Shown here in pieces: positions 35,105 through 43,996 of a DNA stretch of 64,000 nt (position 1 is the first letter of the stretch; each line of letters starts with the position of its first letter). The DNA comes from Chlorobaculum tepidum TLS (GTDB lineage Bacteria > Bacteroidota > Chlorobiia > Chlorobiales > Chlorobiaceae). The position numbers were made by a program, and so were the translations under genes. Under the pieces are notes generated by a model. The model was not told the origin of the DNA. It was given only the letters and a program-made list of their open reading frames with translations, and did no database searches. The DNA lies in the NCBI RefSeq assembly GCF_000006985.1, contig NC_002932.3, forward strand, positions 855,109 to 919,108, in the 5' to 3' direction.

Positions 35105-36147
35105 GCCTGACGCGCTTACATAAAACGAATGGCGGTGACGGCTGCCGCCCGATGATCGTCAAAGGTTCGCCGGTCAATCGCCGACGGGCGCTGTTGCTGG
35201 CGGCGGCCATTCCGCTGCTGCTCGGTCTGTCGCTGCTGCTTGGTCCGTCCGGCATCGGCCTGCCCGACACGTCGTCGATTTCGGGCCGCGCGATCATCGA
35301 CCTGCGGCTCGGGCGTTTCGTGATGGGAATGCTGGTCGGTGCGGCGCTCTCGACCTCCGGTACAGTGTTCCAGGCGATTCTGCGCAATCCGCTTGCCGAG
35401 CCTTACGTGCTTGGCGTGAGCGGCGGTGCGGGACTTGGCGCGGCGTTGAGCATCCTCGTCGGTGGAGGTATTCTCGGTGCAGCGGGTTTGCCGGTCACGG
35501 CGTTCTTCTTCGCCGTTATCACCCTTTTCGCGGTCTATGCCATCGCGGCTCAGGGCGGCGGTATGCCGTCGGTGTACAGCCTGATCCTGAGCGGCGTGAT
35601 CGTCAGCGCGATCTGTTCGAGCGTCATCATGTTTCTCGTCTCGACGGCCAACGTCGAGGGGATGCACACCGTGATGTGGTGGATGCTCGGCAACCTCCAG
35701 CCCTCCTCGTGGGGCAATCAGTTCATCGCGCTGCTCTTCATCGCAGGCGCATCGGTGGCGCTATGGCTGCTCGCTCCGGCGCTGAACGTGTTGACGCTGG
35801 GGCGCGAAATGGCTCACTATCAGGGGCTCAATGCCGGAACGGTGACGGTGTCGAGCCTGCTGCTTGCCACGCTGCTGGCGGCTACGGCGGTCTCGATGGG
35901 GGGGATGATCGGCTTCGTGGGCCTCATCGTGCCGCACGTCATGCGGGCGATCTTCGGCCCCGACCACCGCTGGCTCGTGCCCGCCTCGGCCTTCGGTGGC
36001 GGGGCGTTTCTCGTGCTCTGCGATGTCATCGCGTGCGTTGTCATGCCTCCCATTGAAATTCCCGTTGGAGTGGTGACGGCGCTGGCGGGCGGCCCGTTTT
36101 TCCTCATCGTGCTCCGAAAAAGGATGAAGTATGCCTGGAATGACTGA
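35101..36147 (+). CDS. btuC: Cobalamin ABC transporter permease (BtuC/FecCD)
   Basis: FecCD-family permease, about nine to ten hydrophobic segments in 348 residues. The conserved LRLGRFVMGMLVGAALSTSG near residue 68 and LAEPYVLGVSGGAGLGAAL (about 97-115) are diagnostic. GFVGLIVPHVMR (about 268) precedes the cytoplasmic loop that contacts the ATPase. GTG 35101 overlaps cobO (GTGA); ATG 35152 would remove a 17-residue cytosolic extension. Operates with BtuD next door and with the BtuF-like lipoprotein at 23512. Confidence 0.92.
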   Translation: MSLTRLHKTNGGDGCRPMIVKGSPVNRRRALLLAAAIPLLLGLSLLLGPSGIGLPDTSSISGRAIIDLRLGRFVMGMLVGAALSTSGTVFQAILRNPLAEPYVLGVSGGAGLGAALSILVGGGILGAAGLPVTAFFFAVITLFAVYAIAAQGGGMPSVYSLILSGVIVSAICSSVIMFLVSTANVEGMHTVMWWMLGNLQPSSWGNQFIALLFIAGASVALWLLAPALNVLTLGREMAHYQGLNAGTVTVSSLLLATLLAATAVSMGGMIGFVGLIVPHVMRAIFGPDHRWLVPASAFGGGAFLVLCDVIACVVMPPIEIPVGVVTALAGGPFFLIVLRKRMKYAWND

Positions 36148-37420
36148 GCTGGGAGCGCCTGCGCTTGCGTTTCGAGGCGTCACCGCCGGGTACAAGGGGC
36201 GCACGGTGCTGCGCGATGTCGATTTTGGGATCGCCGAGGGGGAGTTCGTTTCGCTGATCGGCCCGAATGGCTCCGGCAAGAGCACCCTGCTCAAGACCGC
36301 CACCGGTCTGCTCAAAGCGTCGGAAGGCAAGGTCGAGGTGTTTGGGCGCGAGGTTTCGTCGCTCAAGCCGCGCCAGCGCGCCTCGCTCATTGGCGTGGTG
36401 CCGCAGAAGCTCGACTCGCCGATGGCTTTCACGGTGGGTGAAATCGTGATGCTCGGGCGCAATCTCCGCGGGCGCTGGACGGGACTGGAGGGGCATGACT
36501 ACGACAGTGTCGAGAAGGCGATGATCTACACGAACGTGTTCGACCTCCGGGAGCGCCGCTTCAACGAACTGAGCGCCGGAGAGCAGCAGCGCACGGCGCT
36601 CGCCATGGCTCTGGCGCAGGAGCCGCGCATCATCATGCTCGACGAATCGATAGCGCACCTCGATATCAACCACAGCCAGGAGGTGCTTCGCATCCTGATG
36701 AACATCAACCGCGAGGAGCGGATCACGGTGCTGCTGGTGAGCCACGATCTCAACCTCGCCGCGCAGGTCGCCGGGCGGTTGATGCTGGTGCAGCACGGGC
36801 GGCTGGTGAAGAACGGCTCGCCGGAGGAGGTGATGCAGCCGGAGCTGCTCAGCCGCGTCTATGACTGCGAACTGCGCGTGCGACGCGACCCATTCAGCGG
36901 TAATCCGGTGGTGAGCGGCGCGCTCGACGAGCTGCTGCGCCGTCCGGCGGTGCGCAAGCGGCTGCACATCATCTGCGGTGGCGGCTCGGGTATCGAGCTC
37001 TTCCGGCGGCTCTTCATCGAGGGCTTCGAGCTCACCTCGGGTGTACTCAACCGGCTCGATTCCGACGCCGAGGCGGCCCGTGCGCTCGATATTCCATGCG
37101 TGCTCGAACAGCCCTTCTCGGCGGTCGGCGACGAGGCGTTCCAGCAGGCCGCCGCGATGGTGTCGGAAGCCGACGGCGTAGTCATCGGCCCGGTGCCCAT
37201 TGGCTCCGGCAACCTTGTGAATCTCCGACTTGCCGCCGAAGCGCTCGACGCGGGCAAGCCGGTCTGGATCGCCTCGGGACTCGACAAGCGCGACTACACG
37301 CCGGGCAAAGAGGCCGCCGAGATGTCGGACAAACTCCGCAAATCCGGAGCGACGGAGTGGAAAGGAATTCAGGAATTGACGGCGATGCTCAACCGGGCGT
37401 GGCCGGAATCGCAACATTGA
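36131..37420 (+). CDS. btuD: BtuD-type ATPase with extra C-terminal Rossmann-like domain
   Basis: A 429-residue protein. The first 260 residues are a cobalamin/Fe3+ transporter ATPase: Walker [10 protein letters not shown] (about residue 44), Q-loop VVPQKLDSP, signature LSAGEQQR (about 153) and Walker B IIMLDESIAHLD (about 174). The remaining 160 residues (HIICGGGSGIELFRRLFIEG, SGVLNRLDSDAEAARALDIP, VSEADGVVIGPVPIGSG) form a separate Rossmann-like domain not normal for BtuD. Overlaps btuC by 17 bases. The extra domain might sense a corrinoid or nucleotide and regulate transport, but that is inference. Confidence 0.87.
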   Translation: MPGMTELGAPALAFRGVTAGYKGRTVLRDVDFGIAEGEFVSLIGPNGSGKSTLLKTATGLLKASEGKVEVFGREVSSLKPRQRASLIGVVPQKLDSPMAFTVGEIVMLGRNLRGRWTGLEGHDYDSVEKAMIYTNVFDLRERRFNELSAGEQQRTALAMALAQEPRIIMLDESIAHLDINHSQEVLRILMNINREERITVLLVSHDLNLAAQVAGRLMLVQHGRLVKNGSPEEVMQPELLSRVYDCELRVRRDPFSGNPVVSGALDELLRRPAVRKRLHIICGGGSGIELFRRLFIEGFELTSGVLNRLDSDAEAARALDIPCVLEQPFSAVGDEAFQQAAAMVSEADGVVIGPVPIGSGNLVNLRLAAEALDAGKPVWIASGLDKRDYTPGKEAAEMSDKLRKSGATEWKGIQELTAMLNRAWPESQH

Positions 37421-37422
37421 AG

Positions 37423-38214
37423 ATGAAGAAGTACCCGTTCAGGCTTGGCACCTCGTCTTATATCATCCCGGACGACATTCTGCCCAACGTGCGCTATCTG
37501 GCGGACAAGGTCGAAGACATCGAGCTGGCGCTCTTCGAGTCCGACGAGTTCAGCAACCTGCCGTCGCCGGAGGTGATCGCGGAGCTGGTCGCGCTGGCTG
37601 GAGAGCATGGTCTGACCTACTCGGTGCACCTGCCGCTCGACGTCTATCTCGGCAGCCCTTTTCGGGATGAGCGGGAGCGCTCGGTGGGCAAGTGCCGCCG
37701 GATCATCGACCTTACCGAAGCGCTGCCGAAGTCGGCCTTCGTGATGCACTTCGAGGCGGGCAAGGGGGTGGACATCAACGCTTTTTCCGACGAAGAACGG
37801 CAGATTTTCGTGGAGAGTCTCGGCGACTCCGCGAGAATGTTGCTCGAGGGCTGCGGCGAACCGGTCTCGATGTTCTGCGCCGAAAACCTGAACTACCCCT
37901 TCGAGATCGTCTGGCCGGTGGTCGAACAATTCGGTTTTTCGGTGGCGCTCGACGTGGGCCATCTCGAATACTACGGTTTTCCGACCGCCGATTATCTTGA
38001 CCGCTACCTCTCCCGAGCAAAGGTGCTGCACATGCACGGCACGACGGGGGGGCGCGATCACAACTCACTGGCCTGCATGCGCCCCGAAGCGCTCGATCTG
38101 GTGGTCGAAGCGCTGCGCAAGGTGGAGGGCGAGCCAAAGGTGTTCACGCTGGAGATTTTCTCGGAAGCAGATTTTTTGTCGTCAGTCGAGACGCTGGAGC
38201 GGTTTTCGTCATGA
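37423..38214 (+). CDS. cbiR: CbiR-like cobamide remodelling amidohydrolase
   Basis: A 263-residue AP-endonuclease/sugar-isomerase-type TIM barrel. The N-terminus FRLGTSSYIIPDDILPNVRY, the VHLPLD segment (about 68), CAENLNYPFE (about 150), ALDVGHLEYYG and VLHMHGT are typical metal-binding strands. Proteins of this type in cobamide operons (CbiR) hydrolyse the amide bond of adenosylcobamides to release cobyric acid-type products, so scavenged cobamides can be rebuilt with another lower ligand. Position between btuD and cobU fits that role. ATG 37423 follows btuD by two bases. Confidence 0.75.
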   Translation: MKKYPFRLGTSSYIIPDDILPNVRYLADKVEDIELALFESDEFSNLPSPEVIAELVALAGEHGLTYSVHLPLDVYLGSPFRDERERSVGKCRRIIDLTEALPKSAFVMHFEAGKGVDINAFSDEERQIFVESLGDSARMLLEGCGEPVSMFCAENLNYPFEIVWPVVEQFGFSVALDVGHLEYYGFPTADYLDRYLSRAKVLHMHGTTGGRDHNSLACMRPEALDLVVEALRKVEGEPKVFTLEIFSEADFLSSVETLERFSS

Positions 38215-38241
38215 CTCTTCAATCGCATAATTATTGCACCT

Positions 38242-38760
38242 ATGCCTGAAGTAATCTATGTGACCGGCGGAGCCCGGAGTGGCAAGAGCTGCTATGCGCT
38301 GAAGCTGGCCGAACGATACAAGTGTCGGGTGTTTCTTGCTACTGCCGAGGCGTTCGATGGGGAGATGCAGCGTCGTATCGACAAGCACAAACAGGAGCGC
38401 GACGAGCGCTTTACGACGGTGGAGGAGCCGGTGTATCTCGACAAAGCGCTGCGCGCTTTACCCGACGGGACAGAGGTGGTGCTGGTCGATTGCCTGACCG
38501 TGTGGCTGGGAAACATGATGCACTATCTCGGCGATGAAGCGGCGATCAACGAGCGGATCGACGCCCTGCTCGATGTACTGAAGAATCCGCCGTGCGACAT
38601 CATTTTTGTTTCCAATGAAGTTGGTATGGGGATCGTGCCCGAAAACGCGATGGCACGCGAGTTCCGTGACCTGGCCGGCACGCTCAATCGCAAGGTGGCC
38701 GAACGCGCCACGCAGGCGTATTTGCTGTGCAGCGGTTTGCCGCTTGTTTTGAAAAAGTAG
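38242..38760 (+). CDS. cobU: Adenosylcobinamide kinase/guanylyltransferase
   Basis: Bifunctional enzyme that phosphorylates adenosylcobinamide and then adds GMP. It is 172 residues with P-loop TGGARSGKS (residues 7-15), the [15 protein letters not shown] segment with the GMP-accepting His (about 46), [10 protein letters not shown] (about 81) and [13 protein letters not shown] (about 115). Starts 28 bases after cbiR with no strong SD. Product goes to CobS. Confidence 0.94.
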   Translation: MPEVIYVTGGARSGKSCYALKLAERYKCRVFLATAEAFDGEMQRRIDKHKQERDERFTTVEEPVYLDKALRALPDGTEVVLVDCLTVWLGNMMHYLGDEAAINERIDALLDVLKNPPCDIIFVSNEVGMGIVPENAMAREFRDLAGTLNRKVAERATQAYLLCSGLPLVLKK

Positions 38761-38788
38761 TAACCAAAAAAGAGTAACCAAAAAAAAA
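38759..38788 (+). repeat. Short tandem repeat ahead of cobT
   Basis: AGTAACCAAAAAAG is followed at once by AGTAACCAAAAAAAAA, two copies of the same 13-14 base unit in the cobU-cobT spacer. It lies 9 bases upstream of the cobT ATG, where no clear Shine-Dalgarno exists, so it may influence translation; a simple slippage product is equally possible. Confidence 0.5.
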
Positions 38789-38797
38789 TCAATCGTT

Positions 38798-39859
38798 ATG
38801 ACCGACCGTTTTCAGCAGCTTCTGGCTTCTATCAAGCCTGTCGATATGAACCTAACCTCCACCGTCAAGGCGCATCTCGATGATCTGACCAAACCGCAGG
38901 GGAGCCTTGGGCGGCTCGAAGAGATTGTGATGAAGTATTGCATCGCCACCGGCACGACGAAGCCTTCGCTGTCCAAAAAGAAGGTGTTCTGCTTCGCGGG
39001 GGATCATGGTGTGGCTGCCGAGGGCGTTTCGGCCTTTCCTGCCGAGGTGACGCCGCAGATGGTCTATAACATGCTTGGCGGCGGGGCGGCCATCAACGTG
39101 CTGTCGCGCCACGCCGGGGCCGATCTCGAAGTGGTCGATATGGGGGTGAATCACGACTTCGCGGAGCATCCGATGCTGCGCCGATGCAAGGTGAAGCACG
39201 GTTCGGCGAACATGGCCGAAGGTCCGGCAATGAGTATCGAGGAGACCTTGCAGGCGATCATGGCGGGTGCGGAACTGGCCATCGAGGCGCGGAACCAGGG
39301 GTACGAATTGCTCGCTACCGGTGAGATGGGCATTGCCAACACCACGCCTGCAACGGCGCTCTACGCCACGCTGCTCGGGTTGCCGGTCGAAGCGATCACC
39401 GGTCGCGGCACGGGCATCGACGACGAGCGACTTCATCACAAAGTCGCGGTGATCGAAAAGGCAATCGAGGTCAATCGCGCCAACCTCGCGACGCCGCTCG
39501 AAGTGCTCGCCGCGCTGGGCGGCTTCGAGATTGCAGGCATCTGCGGCCTGATTCTCGGTGCGGCGTCGGTTGGGATGCCGGTTGTGGTCGATGGTTTCAT
39601 CTCGAGCTCGGCGGCGGTGTGTGCCATCAAGCTCTCGTGCACGGTGAGCGATTACCTCTTTTTCAGCCACCTCTCCAACGAACAGGGCCACCGCGCGGTG
39701 ATGCAGAAGCTCGGTGCGCGCCCGATCCTCGACCTTGACCTGCGGCTCGGTGAGGGCACCGGTGCGGCGATGGCTATGCAGGTGATCGAGGCGTCGGTGA
39801 AAATCTACAACGAAATGGCTACCTTCAGTTCGGCGGGAGTTTCCGGCAAAAACGACTGA
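38798..39859 (+). CDS. cobT: Nicotinate-nucleotide-DMB phosphoribosyltransferase
   Basis: Makes alpha-ribazole 5'-phosphate from NaMN and DMB. It is 353 residues, with [13 protein letters not shown] (about 31-43), [14 protein letters not shown] (about 66), [12 protein letters not shown] (about 176), GRGTGID (about 203) and the C-terminal [12 protein letters not shown] with the catalytic Glu (about 317). Follows cobU by 37 bases. Uses DMB from BluB at 30353. Confidence 0.95.
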   Translation: MTDRFQQLLASIKPVDMNLTSTVKAHLDDLTKPQGSLGRLEEIVMKYCIATGTTKPSLSKKKVFCFAGDHGVAAEGVSAFPAEVTPQMVYNMLGGGAAINVLSRHAGADLEVVDMGVNHDFAEHPMLRRCKVKHGSANMAEGPAMSIEETLQAIMAGAELAIEARNQGYELLATGEMGIANTTPATALYATLLGLPVEAITGRGTGIDDERLHHKVAVIEKAIEVNRANLATPLEVLAALGGFEIAGICGLILGAASVGMPVVVDGFISSSAAVCAIKLSCTVSDYLFFSHLSNEQGHRAVMQKLGARPILDLDLRLGEGTGAAMAMQVIEASVKIYNEMATFSSAGVSGKND

Positions 39860-39863
39860 TAAC

Positions 39864-40751
39864 ATGGACTCTTTTCTCGACATACAGCGGAAGAAAGCCG
39901 ATGCTGACAGTAAGTTCATCGACTGCAACGGCTTCCGGGTGCACTACAAGCGCTACGGCAGCGGCAAGCCGCCTTTCATCGTGCTGCTGCACGGCAGCTT
40001 TCTGAGCATCCGCTCGTGGCGCGATGTGGCGGTTCCGCTCGCCGAGAACGCGACCGTGCTGGCGTTCGACCGCCCGGCCTTCGGGCTGACTTCGCGCCCC
40101 GTGCCGTCGCGATCCAACGCGGCGCGGTACAGCCCCGAGGCGCAGAGTGACCTCGTCGTGGCGCTGATGGACAAGCTCGGCATGGATCGCGCCGTCATTG
40201 TTGGCAACTCGACCGGCGGCACGCTGGCGCTGCTGACAGCGTTGCGCCACCCGAGGCGCGTGCAGGGCCTCGTGCTCGTGGGTGCGATGATCTACAGCGG
40301 CTACGCCAACAGTGAGGTGCCCGCCGTGATGAAGCCCTTCATGAAGGCGATGTCGCCGGTATTTTCGCGGCTGATGAAGGTGATTATTACCAAACTTTAC
40401 GACAAGAACATTCGGGGATTCTGGCACGTCAAGTCGCGCCTTTCGGACGAGACGCTTGCCGCTTTCAGAAATGATTTTATGGTCGGCGACTGGTCGCGCG
40501 GCTTCTGGGAGCTGTTTCTCGAAACGCACCGCCTCTATTTTAACCGGCGCGTCTCTTCGGCCTGGGCGCCGTCGCTCGTCGTGACCGGCGAGCACGACCT
40601 GACGGTTAAGACCGAAGAGAGTTTCCGGCTGGCGCGTGAGCTGCCGAGGGCGGAGCTGCTCGTGATTCCCGATTGCGCTCATCTGCCGCAGGAGGAGCAG
40701 CCCGCCGCGTTCGTTGCCGGGGTTAAGAAATTTGTCGAAAAGCTCGTCTGA
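39864..40751 (+). CDS. Alpha/beta hydrolase inside the cobalamin cluster
   Basis: A 295-residue alpha/beta-hydrolase. The oxyanion segment LLHGSFLSIRSW is near residue 36, the nucleophile elbow GNSTGG near 113 (Ser 115), the acid residue in VTGEHDL near 237 and His in DCAHLPQEEQP near 270. All triad members are visible. It lies 5 bases after cobT and 2 bases before cobS, where many genomes have the alpha-ribazole-phosphatase CobC. No histidine-phosphatase signature is present, so it is not CobC; the substrate is unknown. It is clearly part of the operon by spacing. Confidence 0.85.
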   Translation: MDSFLDIQRKKADADSKFIDCNGFRVHYKRYGSGKPPFIVLLHGSFLSIRSWRDVAVPLAENATVLAFDRPAFGLTSRPVPSRSNAARYSPEAQSDLVVALMDKLGMDRAVIVGNSTGGTLALLTALRHPRRVQGLVLVGAMIYSGYANSEVPAVMKPFMKAMSPVFSRLMKVIITKLYDKNIRGFWHVKSRLSDETLAAFRNDFMVGDWSRGFWELFLETHRLYFNRRVSSAWAPSLVVTGEHDLTVKTEESFRLARELPRAELLVIPDCAHLPQEEQPAAFVAGVKKFVEKLV

Positions 40752-40752
40752 G

Positions 40753-41517
40753 ATGCTGAGCGGACTCGTGACAGCGCTCCGGACGCTGACAGCGCTGCCG
40801 GTGCCGGGGCGTGACGCCGAGCGGTTCAGCTCGTCGCTCTACTGGTTTCCGGTGGTTGGGCTCGTTATCGGCGGCATCGTTGTGCTGCTTGCCCGCGCCG
40901 GAATGGGCGTCGGATGGCCGGAGCTGGCCGCCGTGCTCGCGCTGCTGGGTGGGCTCATCCTCACCCGCGGGCTTCATGCCGACGGGCTGGCTGATCTCGC
41001 CGATGGCTTTTTCGGAGGGCGAACCCGCGAGGCGGCGTTGCGGATTATGAAAGATCCAAACGTCGGCTCGTTCGGATCGCTGGCGCTCATCGGTGTCATG
41101 CTCTTCAAGTGGATTTGTCTGCTTGAACTGGCCCGCGCCGAGGCGTACGGCATGATCGCCGCCGGAGCCGTCCTGTCGCGCACGGCGCAGGTACTGCTTG
41201 CCGCGAGGATGCCTTACGCCCGCAGTGATGGCGGTACGGCTATGGCGTTTGTCGAGGATGCGGGCTGGCCGCACCTGCTCGTCGCCTCGATCTCCGGCGT
41301 CGTGTTGCTTTTCGTGCTGCTCGACTGGCAGCTCGCTCCATCGTTGATCCTGCTCTTTGGCTCGGTTGTCGCCCTGTTCTTCGTCGGCTGGTTGAGTCAC
41401 CGCAAGATCGGCGGCATCACGGGCGACGTGCTCGGTGCCTGCAGCGAGCTGGTGGAGGCTGCCGTGTGGCTTTTGGCGGCGCTGTGGCTCAAAGGGCTTT
41501 TTTGGGCGATAGCGTAG
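40753..41517 (+). CDS. cobS: Adenosylcobinamide-GDP ribazoletransferase
   Basis: Membrane enzyme that joins adenosylcobinamide-GDP with alpha-ribazole (phosphate), the last step of cobalamin assembly. It is 254 residues with about six hydrophobic segments and the diagnostic GLHADGLADLADGFFGG near residue 76, R-E-A-A-L-R-I-M-K-D and later GDVLGACSELVEA. ATG 40753 is just after the hydrolase stop. It closes the + strand cobalamin run; the next gene is separated by 119 bases. Confidence 0.94.
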   Translation: MLSGLVTALRTLTALPVPGRDAERFSSSLYWFPVVGLVIGGIVVLLARAGMGVGWPELAAVLALLGGLILTRGLHADGLADLADGFFGGRTREAALRIMKDPNVGSFGSLALIGVMLFKWICLLELARAEAYGMIAAGAVLSRTAQVLLAARMPYARSDGGTAMAFVEDAGWPHLLVASISGVVLLFVLLDWQLAPSLILLFGSVVALFFVGWLSHRKIGGITGDVLGACSELVEAAVWLLAALWLKGLFWAIA

Positions 41518-41546
41518 TGCCCGTTTGCGTTGTGCCCGTTTGCGTT
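41517..41546 (+). repeat. Tandem 15-base duplication
   Basis: GTGCCCGTTTGCGTT occurs twice in direct succession at 41517-41531 and 41532-41546. It begins at the last base of the cobS stop codon. Probably replication slippage; no function is indicated. Confidence 0.7.
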
Positions 41547-41636
41547 CGGTGATTTTTTCAGCACGTTGCTAATCAATTGCTCTATCGTTATACTTGAGCA
41601 CGGAATTTTAATTTCAAGCTAAAGACATTTCCATCT

Positions 41637-42044
41637 ATGGACAGTGATTTGATCGTGACGTTCGGCGGAGGTAAAAAAGTTAACGCCGAATTCAGAGGAT
41701 TTACCATCAAGACCGACCAGTCGGTTCACAGCGGCGGCGAGGGTTCTGCTCCCGAGCCTTTTGCCCTGTTTCTCGCTTCAATCGGCACCTGCGCAGGCAT
41801 CTACGTCTATTCGTTCTGCCAGAGCCGCGAGATTCCGACCGATGGCATCAGAATCGTGCAAAGCCACGAGCCTAAAGCGGACGGGCGCGGTATCGGCAAG
41901 ATTACCCTGACCATCGAGGTGCCGCCGACCTTCCCGGAAAAGTACAAGGATGCGGTTATCAACGCAGCCAACCTCTGTGCGGTCAAGAAGCACATCATGG
42001 AACCCCCGGCTTTCGAGGTGAAAACCAAAGTGGTCGAGGGCTGA
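41637..42044 (+). CDS. OsmC-family peroxiredoxin-like protein
   Basis: A 135-residue OsmC/Ohr-fold protein. It has GGEGSAPEPFALFLASIGTC ending in the first redox Cys (about residue 60) and NAANLCAVKKHI with the second (about 121), which together form the peroxide-reducing pair. The protein likely detoxifies hydroperoxides or is a YhfA-type OsmC relative. It has its own leader, about 120 bases from cobS, so is probably a separate transcript. Confidence 0.9.
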   Translation: MDSDLIVTFGGGKKVNAEFRGFTIKTDQSVHSGGEGSAPEPFALFLASIGTCAGIYVYSFCQSREIPTDGIRIVQSHEPKADGRGIGKITLTIEVPPTFPEKYKDAVINAANLCAVKKHIMEPPAFEVKTKVVEG

Positions 42045-42071
42045 AGGATATTTCATACCAAGGTGGTGTTA

Positions 42072-42089
42072 CCCGGCTTGAAAGCCGGG
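42072..42089. terminator. Perfect hairpin downstream of osmC-like gene
   Basis: CCCGGCTT-GA-AAGCCGGG, two perfect 8-base arms with a two-base loop (effectively TGAA), 28 bases after the OsmC-like stop. There is no T run, so it may be a terminator of the factor-assisted kind or a REP-like repeat. It lies in a 188-base gap with no gene. Confidence 0.4.
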
Positions 42090-42232
42090 GCAACATGAAA
42101 TGCAAGAGGTCTGAATGTCCGCGGGGCTGAAACCCGGTAGAATATTCTCGAACCGCTTATTACATTTGAAAGGCTGTCTCGGTGTGTCGTCACTGCGACG
42201 GCCTTCCTGCTTTAAACGATACCGGCTGATCT

Positions 42233-42694
42233 ATGAAAAACCCCCGTGCTGGCAGACCGCTTCACTGCCGTTCTGTCGAAGAGCTTCCCGGTGTTACCTG
42301 CTTTTTGCCCGAGGGTGTTCCGCCCGCGCGGCTTCGGAATGTCGTGCTCTCGGTCGATGAGGTCGAGGCGTTGCGGCTTGCCGATCTCGAAGGGATGTAC
42401 CATGCCGACGCTGCCGACAAGATGAAGGTTTCGCGGCAGACCTTTGGCCGCATCATCAAATCGGCTCGCAAAAAGGTGGCCGACGCGCTGGTTGGCGGCA
42501 AGACCATCTGTATCGAAGGAGGAAAGATCACCGGAAGTTGCCTGACCGGCGAGTCTGAGGAGCCAGCTGTCTGCATCTGCCTGCACTGCGGCTACGAGCA
42601 GCCGCACGTGCCTGGCGTACCCTGCCGGACGGCCAACTGCCCGCACTGCGGCAAAATGCTGATTCGCAAGGGGAGGTACAGCCGTGTCGATTGA
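42233..42694 (+). CDS. DUF134 DNA-binding protein
   Basis: A 153-residue protein. The N-terminal half is DUF134: GRPLHCRSV (about 6), VLSVDEVEALRLADLEGMYH (about 39-58) and a helix-turn-helix KMKVSRQTFGRIIKSARKKV (about 63-82). The C-terminal 45 residues carry two Cys-x-x-Cys pairs (CICLHCGYEQ and CPHCGKM), a likely zinc ribbon. It probably regulates transcription with metal or redox input. It overlaps the Fe-alcohol dehydrogenase start by 11 bases, suggesting the two are coregulated. Confidence 0.85.
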   Translation: MKNPRAGRPLHCRSVEELPGVTCFLPEGVPPARLRNVVLSVDEVEALRLADLEGMYHADAADKMKVSRQTFGRIIKSARKKVADALVGGKTICIEGGKITGSCLTGESEEPAVCICLHCGYEQPHVPGVPCRTANCPHCGKMLIRKGRYSRVD

Positions 42695-43868
42695 GATGCA
42701 GTTTTCGGTGCTGCCGATGCCGCGCATCCACTTCGGGCCGGGTGCGCTCGCGAAGCTTCCGGCACTTGCCGCCGCGTTTGGGCGGCGGATGCTGCTTGTA
42801 ACGGGGCGGCAGACGCTGCGGCGCTCGCCGGTTGCGTCGCGAATGCTCAACGAACTGCGCCACGCCGGGATGGAGGTTGCTTGCCTCGAAGTCGAGCGCG
42901 AGCCGTCGCCGGAGCTGATCAACGAGGCTGCGGCGCTCGGTCGCCAGAAGCCGTTCGAGGTCGTTGTCGCCATTGGCGGCGGCAGCGCCTTGGATGCCGG
43001 AAAGGCGATCTCGGCGATGCTCTTGCAGCGCGATCCGGTCGAGCGCTTCATCGAGGATCAGCCCGGCTTCACGCCGCACGACGGTCGCAAGGTTCCGTTT
43101 ATCGCCGTGCCGACCACCTCTGGCACCGGCACCGAAGCGACGAGCAACGCCGTCATCAGCCGCATCGGGCCGGGTGGCTTCAAGCGCTCGCTGCGCCATC
43201 CGGCATTCGTGCCCGATGTGGCGATCATCGATCCAGAGCTGATGGTGAGCTTGCCGCGCGAGGTGACGGTCTCAACCGGCATGGACGCTTTCACACAGTT
43301 GCTCGAAGCCTACCTCTCGCCCTTCGCCAGCGCCTACACCGATGCGCTCTGTTGCAGCGGCCTGGAGCACTTCGCCCGCTCGTTCGCAGTTGCCAGCGGC
43401 GACGGCGCGGCTTCGGTTGCCGTGCGCGCCGACATGGCCTACGCGGCGCTGATGTCTGGCATCGTGCTGGCCAACGCGGGCCTCGGCATCGTGCACGGCT
43501 TCGCTTCGTCGGTCGGCGGCCTGTTCGAGATTCCGCATGGCACGCTCTGCGCAACGCTGCTCGCCGAATCGACGCGCGAGAACATTCGCCAGCTCAGAGC
43601 CTCGGAGGGCGGCGAGCTGGGCTTGCACAAGTTCGCCAACGCCAGCCGCATCCTCACCGGGAGCGCGACAGGCAACCTCGCTGCCGACTGTGACCGCCTC
43701 GTCGAGCTGCTCGAAAGGTGGCAGGAGCGCTTCGCCTTCCCACGCCTCGGCGAGTTCGGCGTGCGCGAGAGCGATTTCGCGGAGATTATTGCTGCCACCC
43801 GGAGCAAGAGCAACGCTGTTCCGCTCGATGCTTCGGCAATGCAGCGGATTTTAGCGGCGAGGGTTTGA
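42684..43868 (+). CDS. Iron-containing alcohol dehydrogenase
   Basis: A 394-residue group III Fe-dependent alcohol dehydrogenase. GPGALAKLPAL (about 18), IGGGSALDAGKAIS (about 98-111), PTTSGTGTEATSNAV (about 141) and the metal-binding helix GLGIVHGFASSVGGLFEIPH (about 268-287) with its two His residues are all present. GTG 42684 has GGGAGG upstream; ATG 42696 is the shorter start. Overlaps DUF134. Oxidises or reduces an alcohol/aldehyde pair with NAD(P); substrate unknown. Confidence 0.92.
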   Translation: MSIEMQFSVLPMPRIHFGPGALAKLPALAAAFGRRMLLVTGRQTLRRSPVASRMLNELRHAGMEVACLEVEREPSPELINEAAALGRQKPFEVVVAIGGGSALDAGKAISAMLLQRDPVERFIEDQPGFTPHDGRKVPFIAVPTTSGTGTEATSNAVISRIGPGGFKRSLRHPAFVPDVAIIDPELMVSLPREVTVSTGMDAFTQLLEAYLSPFASAYTDALCCSGLEHFARSFAVASGDGAASVAVRADMAYAALMSGIVLANAGLGIVHGFASSVGGLFEIPHGTLCATLLAESTRENIRQLRASEGGELGLHKFANASRILTGSATGNLAADCDRLVELLERWQERFAFPRLGEFGVRESDFAEIIAATRSKSNAVPLDASAMQRILAARV

Positions 43869-43886
43869 TGAGTTGATAATGGATAG

Positions 43887-43996
43887 TTGACAGTTGATAG
43901 TTTGGGAAGAGCAAAGTCCGAACCCCGAAAGGCGTTTTGGCGGCCACCCTTGATTTGTTGCGCTCAAGAATTCAATTTCCCATAGTCAACTGTCAA
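43887..43996. repeat. Long-range inverted repeat between convergent genes
   Basis: TTGACAGTTGA (43887-43897) and its complement TCAACTGTCAA (43986-43996) are 88 bases apart in the gap between the convergent dehydrogenase and SET genes; the right arm covers the last bases of the SET gene. It may act as a shared terminator or be the edges of a small mobile element. Confidence 0.45.
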
